This document shows positions 61,265-64,000 of a stretch of 64,000 nt of DNA, piece after piece. The stretch spans positions 434,001-498,000 of the forward strand of contig NZ_CCBB010000001.1 in assembly GCF_000613185.1 (NCBI RefSeq). Direction: 5' to 3'. A model generated the notes under the pieces. The model saw only the letters and a program-made list of their open reading frames with translations, did not search any database and was not told the DNA's origin. The position numbers and the translations under genes are program-made. How positions within the stretch are numbered: position 1 is the stretch's first letter; every line of letters begins with the position of its first letter. This stretch comes from Mycolicibacterium cosmeticum. Lineage in GTDB: Bacteria; Actinomycetota; Actinomycetes; Mycobacteriales; Mycobacteriaceae.

Positions 61265-64000
61265 GTTGCGATCACCTCTCGTAAGGCGTCCTGCCACATC
61301 GCCTGCAAGGCGGCGACGTCGGTGGCGGACAGGATGTCGGGCAGGGTGCGCCACTGGCTACCCAGTACGGGCACCCCGTCGCGTTCGAGCAGCGCCACGT
61401 TGAGCGTGAGCTCGTGGCGGACCGCCAGACCGGGCTCCGGGGTCGGGGACAACTTGGCCAGCAGGTCCCGGTCGGGCAGCAGGGCGTCGGATCCACCCGC
61501 GTGGTGGATGCGGCCCAGATAGTTCAGCAGGACTTGCGGATCACGTTGCGCCCCAAGCCGTTCCGCGGTGTCGGTGCGCAGGTACCGCAGCAGCGGATAG
61601 TCGATACCGTCGCCGGGGATCGGCGCCACGGTGTCGTCGGCGACCCGCAGCGGGTAGATCGCGCTCAGCAGGCCGACGGTGTCACCGGTGTCGATCCGGC
61701 CGGAGTCGTCGGCCAGCCCCGCCGCCACGACGGCATCCGCGCGGCCGTGGGTTTCCAATGCCAGCAGCGGCGCCGGTGTCGCCTGTCCGCGGGCCCGTCG
61801 CCAGGCGGTGATCATCCGGGCGGTCGCCGCCGCCAGCAGGTCGGGCACCACACCGGCCGTCACCCGGGCCGTCACCTCCGGATCGGTGAACGACATGCTG
61901 ACCACCACATCGCCGACCCGGTCGGTGGCCGGGCAGACCCGGCGGCTGCCCAGTTCCGGATCGTCACCGACGAGTTGGGCCTCCCAGAAGTCACAGGTGT
62001 CCAGCTTCAGGGCGCGCTCGGCCAGGATGTTGGACCACCGCCGCAACGACGTGTGTTCCCGCACGGGGGGCGGCGGGTGACCGGAAGCCACCGCATGCCA
62101 AGCGGTTTCCAGCTCACCGAGGACGATCCGCCACGACGCCGGGTCCATGGCCAGGACGTGCGCGGTCAGCAGCAGCACGTCGGCACCACTGTCGTGGTGC
62201 AGCAGCACCGCGCGCAGCATCTCCCCCGCCGCCGGGTCCAGGCGCGCCAGCGAGTGCTCGGTGTGCTGGGCGACGGCCGTCACCAGGTCACCGGAGACCG
62301 AAGCCTCGGTCAGCACCTCGCCGACCGGATGCGCGACGAGGGTCATGGTGGCGGGGTCCAGCCTGCTACGCAGCGCCTCGTGACCGTCGATCACGGCGCG
62401 CAACACCGTGTCCAGCCGATCCCGTGTCACTCCGGGTGGCAGCCGGATCGCCTCCGTCTGGGCCAGCCGGCGCGAATCGCCGTGCGCCAGCAGCCAATGC
62501 CCGGCGGGCAGCAACGGGATCGGGCCGGTGTCCTCCGGATCGGCCTGCGCTTCGGCCGCTTCCGCGGCGTCGGCATCCAGGGCCTGCGCGAGTTCACGGA
62601 TGCTGGCGCATTCCAGCATCAGCCGGGCCCGCACCGGGATACCGCGGCGGCGCACCGCCTGCACCACCGACAGCGCCACGATGCTGTCCAGGCCGAGGTC
62701 GAGGAAATCCGCGGTGACGTCCACCCGCTGCACGTCGAGCAGGTCGCCGAGCACCTCGGCGAGCACCGTCTCGGTGGCGGTGGCCGGGCCGGTCACCTCG
62801 TCGCCGTCGTGCCGGGCGTCCAGCGCGGCCAATGCGGCGTCGTCGACCTTCCCGTGGGCGGTCAACGGGATCTGGTCCACCTCGATGATGTGATGCGGGA
62901 CAAGGTATCTGGGCAACGTAGTGGCCAGATGCCCACGCAGCCCGGCGGTGCGCTTCCCCGTCGCTTCGCTCGCCCCGCCACCTTTCCCCGTCGCTTCGCT
63001 CGCCCCGCCACCTTTCCCCGTCGCTTCGCTCGCCCTGATGACGACATAGGCCGTCAACCGCGGACCGTTGCGGTGCCGGCGCACCGCCACATGTGCATGG
63101 CTCACGTCGGGATGGCGGTGCAGGGCCGCGGCCACCTCACCGGGTTCGACCCGGAAGCCGCGGATCTTCACCTGATCGTCGCTGCGGCCGATGAACTCCC
63201 ACGCGCCGTCCGGCCCACGGCGCACCACGTCACCGGTGCGGTACATCCGGGCACCGGGAACGAACGGGTCGGCGACGAACCGGCCCGCGGTCTCCCCCAT
63301 CCGGCCCAGATATCCCCGGGTCAGCTGACCACCGGTCAGATACAGCTCGCCGGCCACCCCGTCGGGCACCGGCCGCAGCCAGCCGTCCAGCACCCGCGCG
63401 CTGGTGGGGTCGGTGGGATGCCCGATGCACGGCTGCCGGTGGTCGGCGATCCTGGCGACGACGGCCTCCACGGTGGTTTCGGTGGGGCCGTAGCAGTTGT
63501 GGGCGCGCACCCCGGTGCGGGCGCATTCGGCCTGGATGGCCTGCCAGGCCGCGGTGTCGATGGCCTCACCGCCCAGGGCCAGCACCGCCAGCGGGACGGT
63601 GCTCAGCAGCCCGGCGGCCCGCAGCTGGCCGAACATCGACGGGGTGGTGTCGATCATGTCCAGGCGGAACCGGGCGATCTCGGCGACCAGCGCCTCGGCG
63701 TCGCGTTGCACGGCGTCGCCGACGATGTGGACGCAGTGCCCGTCCAGCAGCGCCACCAGCGGTTGCCAGGCGGCGTCGAAGGTGAACGACCAGGCGTGCG
63801 CGATGCGTAGCCGCCGTCCGGCCGGCCGCAGCACGTTGCGCGCATGGTCGGCGGCGTAGGCCAACAGGGCCTGGTGGGTCCCGATGACGCCCTTGGGTTT
63901 TCCGGTGGTACCGGACGTGAACACGATGTAGGCGCCCTGCCCCGGCCGCACCGGTGCGGGGGTGAATTCGGGTATCGGCGCATCGGCGACCGCGGCGAGG
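61261..64000 (-). CDS. mbtF: Mycobactin NRPS MbtF, C-terminal part (5' end outside window)
   Basis: About 913 residues of a much longer NRPS are visible. They begin inside an adenylation domain (A3 core [43 protein letters not shown]), then a carrier domain with the phosphopantetheine Ser at 62683-62685 ([11 protein letters not shown]), and a condensation-superfamily (epimerase-like) domain with [12 protein letters not shown]. MbtF adds the terminal N-hydroxylysine of mycobactin. Between the YVVIRAS and LPRYLVP blocks of the adenylation domain is a three-fold decapeptide repeat encoded by a 30-bp tandem repeat. Confidence 0.93.
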   Translation of the reverse strand, partial: LAAVADAPIPEFTPAPVRPGQGAYIVFTSGTTGKPKGVIGTHQALLAYAADHARNVLRPAGRRLRIAHAWSFTFDAAWQPLVALLDGHCVHIVGDAVQRDAEALVAEIARFRLDMIDTTPSMFGQLRAAGLLSTVPLAVLALGGEAIDTAAWQAIQAECARTGVRAHNCYGPTETTVEAVVARIADHRQPCIGHPTDPTSARVLDGWLRPVPDGVAGELYLTGGQLTRGYLGRMGETAGRFVADPFVPGARMYRTGDVVRRGPDGAWEFIGRSDDQVKIRGFRVEPGEVAAALHRHPDVSHAHVAVRRHRNGPRLTAYVVIRASEATGKGGGASEATGKGGGASEATGKRTAGLRGHLATTLPRYLVPHHIIEVDQIPLTAHGKVDDAALAALDARHDGDEVTGPATATETVLAEVLGDLLDVQRVDVTADFLDLGLDSIVALSVVQAVRRRGIPVRARLMLECASIRELAQALDADAAEAAEAQADPEDTGPIPLLPAGHWLLAHGDSRRLAQTEAIRLPPGVTRDRLDTVLRAVIDGHEALRSRLDPATMTLVAHPVGEVLTEASVSGDLVTAVAQHTEHSLARLDPAAGEMLRAVLLHHDSGADVLLLTAHVLAMDPASWRIVLGELETAWHAVASGHPPPPVREHTSLRRWSNILAERALKLDTCDFWEAQLVGDDPELGSRRVCPATDRVGDVVVSMSFTDPEVTARVTAGVVPDLLAAATARMITAWRRARGQATPAPLLALETHGRADAVVAAGLADDSGRIDTGDTVGLLSAIYPLRVADDTVAPIPGDGIDYPLLRYLRTDTAERLGAQRDPQVLLNYLGRIHHAGGSDALLPDRDLLAKLSPTPEPGLAVRHELTLNVALLERDGVPVLGSQWRTLPDILSATDVAALQAMWQDALREVIAT
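62954..63035 (-). repeat. 30-bp tandem repeat (2.7 copies) inside mbtF
   Basis: Units start at 62954, 62984 and 63014; the first two are identical, and the third matches for 22 bases. On the coding strand the unit gives [14 protein letters not shown] decapeptides, so each copy keeps the frame. The repeat sits in a linker of the adenylation C-terminal subdomain. The core GCGAGCGAAGCGACGGGGAA looks like an intergenic repeat motif rather than normal NRPS coding sequence. Confidence 0.9.

Noticed and set aside
62954..63035. CRISPR-like array
   Set aside because: The repeats are directly adjacent with no spacers and lie in frame inside mbtF, so this is a tandem coding repeat.

Overview
The window is chromosomal DNA of a mycobacterium, most likely a rapidly growing, non-tuberculous Mycolicibacterium. 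It is GC-rich, with frequent GTG starts and many start codons lying 5-7 bases after a TANNNT -10 box (leaderless transcription). It carries mycobacterial markers: mycobactin genes mbtH-mbtG-mbtF, an MmpL/TetR pair, a secreted cutinase, an EspA/EspE-like ESX protein, uppS and amiA2. From memory of the M. tuberculosis map, gene order follows the Rv2314c-Rv2379c interval in blocks: tldD/pmbA and uspABC; the ECF transporter and marR; lppP; tRNA-Asn, the Rv2342-like gene, dnaG, dgt and the TPM protein; glyS, smtB and zur; the Rv2360c-like gene, uppS, recO, amiA2, era, the CBS protein, ybeY and phoH; rsmE, dnaJ2 and hrcA; mbtHGF. Lineage-specific genes lie between the blocks.

Layout. 1-6.4 kb: the end of a dihydrolipoyl dehydrogenase gene, an HPr phosphocarrier, a degenerate IspD-like protein, an intact IspD/TarI-type cytidylyltransferase, the TldD/PmbA protease pair and a Gre-like factor. 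6.5-14 kb: a PucR-type regulator divergent from uspABC (amino-sugar uptake), then an ECF transporter whose S component and two ATPases are one protein. 14-24.5 kb: a MarR/MFS pair with a clear palindromic operator, a phytase-like lipoprotein, a VIT-type metal transporter, a long acyl-CoA dehydrogenase, MmpL/TetR with an operator, lppP and a cutinase. 24.5-26.5 kb: a small less GC-rich accessory patch (PASTA lipoprotein, small secreted protein without a normal start, BrnT/BrnA-like toxin-antitoxin) ending at tRNA-Asn and its terminator. 26.6-32.5 kb: dnaG, dgt and a TPM-domain protein. 32.5-35.7 kb: HxlR regulator divergent from an SDR/alcohol dehydrogenase/DUF302-like operon, then a frameshifted EspA/EspE-like gene. 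35.8-42.7 kb: glyS with a 20-bp terminator stem, the zinc regulators smtB-zur, Nudix hydrolase, uppS-recO, amiA2 and a CAP-like secreted protein. 42.7-52.7 kb: the era-ybeY-phoH ribosome/RNA group, small secreted peptide, GNAT, dctA and rsmE-dnaJ2-hrcA. 52.7-57.3 kb: an amine-catabolism cluster. 57.6-64 kb: a glucosamine-kinase-like/SIS pair facing mbtH-mbtG-mbtF; mbtF runs off the end.

The observations most worth following are: a second, synonymously diverged copy of the zur 3' end; a 30-bp in-frame tandem repeat inside the mbtF adenylation domain; the amino-sugar kinase/SIS pair next to the mycobactin genes (with amino-sugar transporter uspABC in the same window); an IspD-like protein without its nucleotide loop next to a real one; and a secreted protein with a complete signal peptide but no ATG/GTG/TTG in front of it. 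I found no CRISPR array, rRNA, insertion sequence or prophage.
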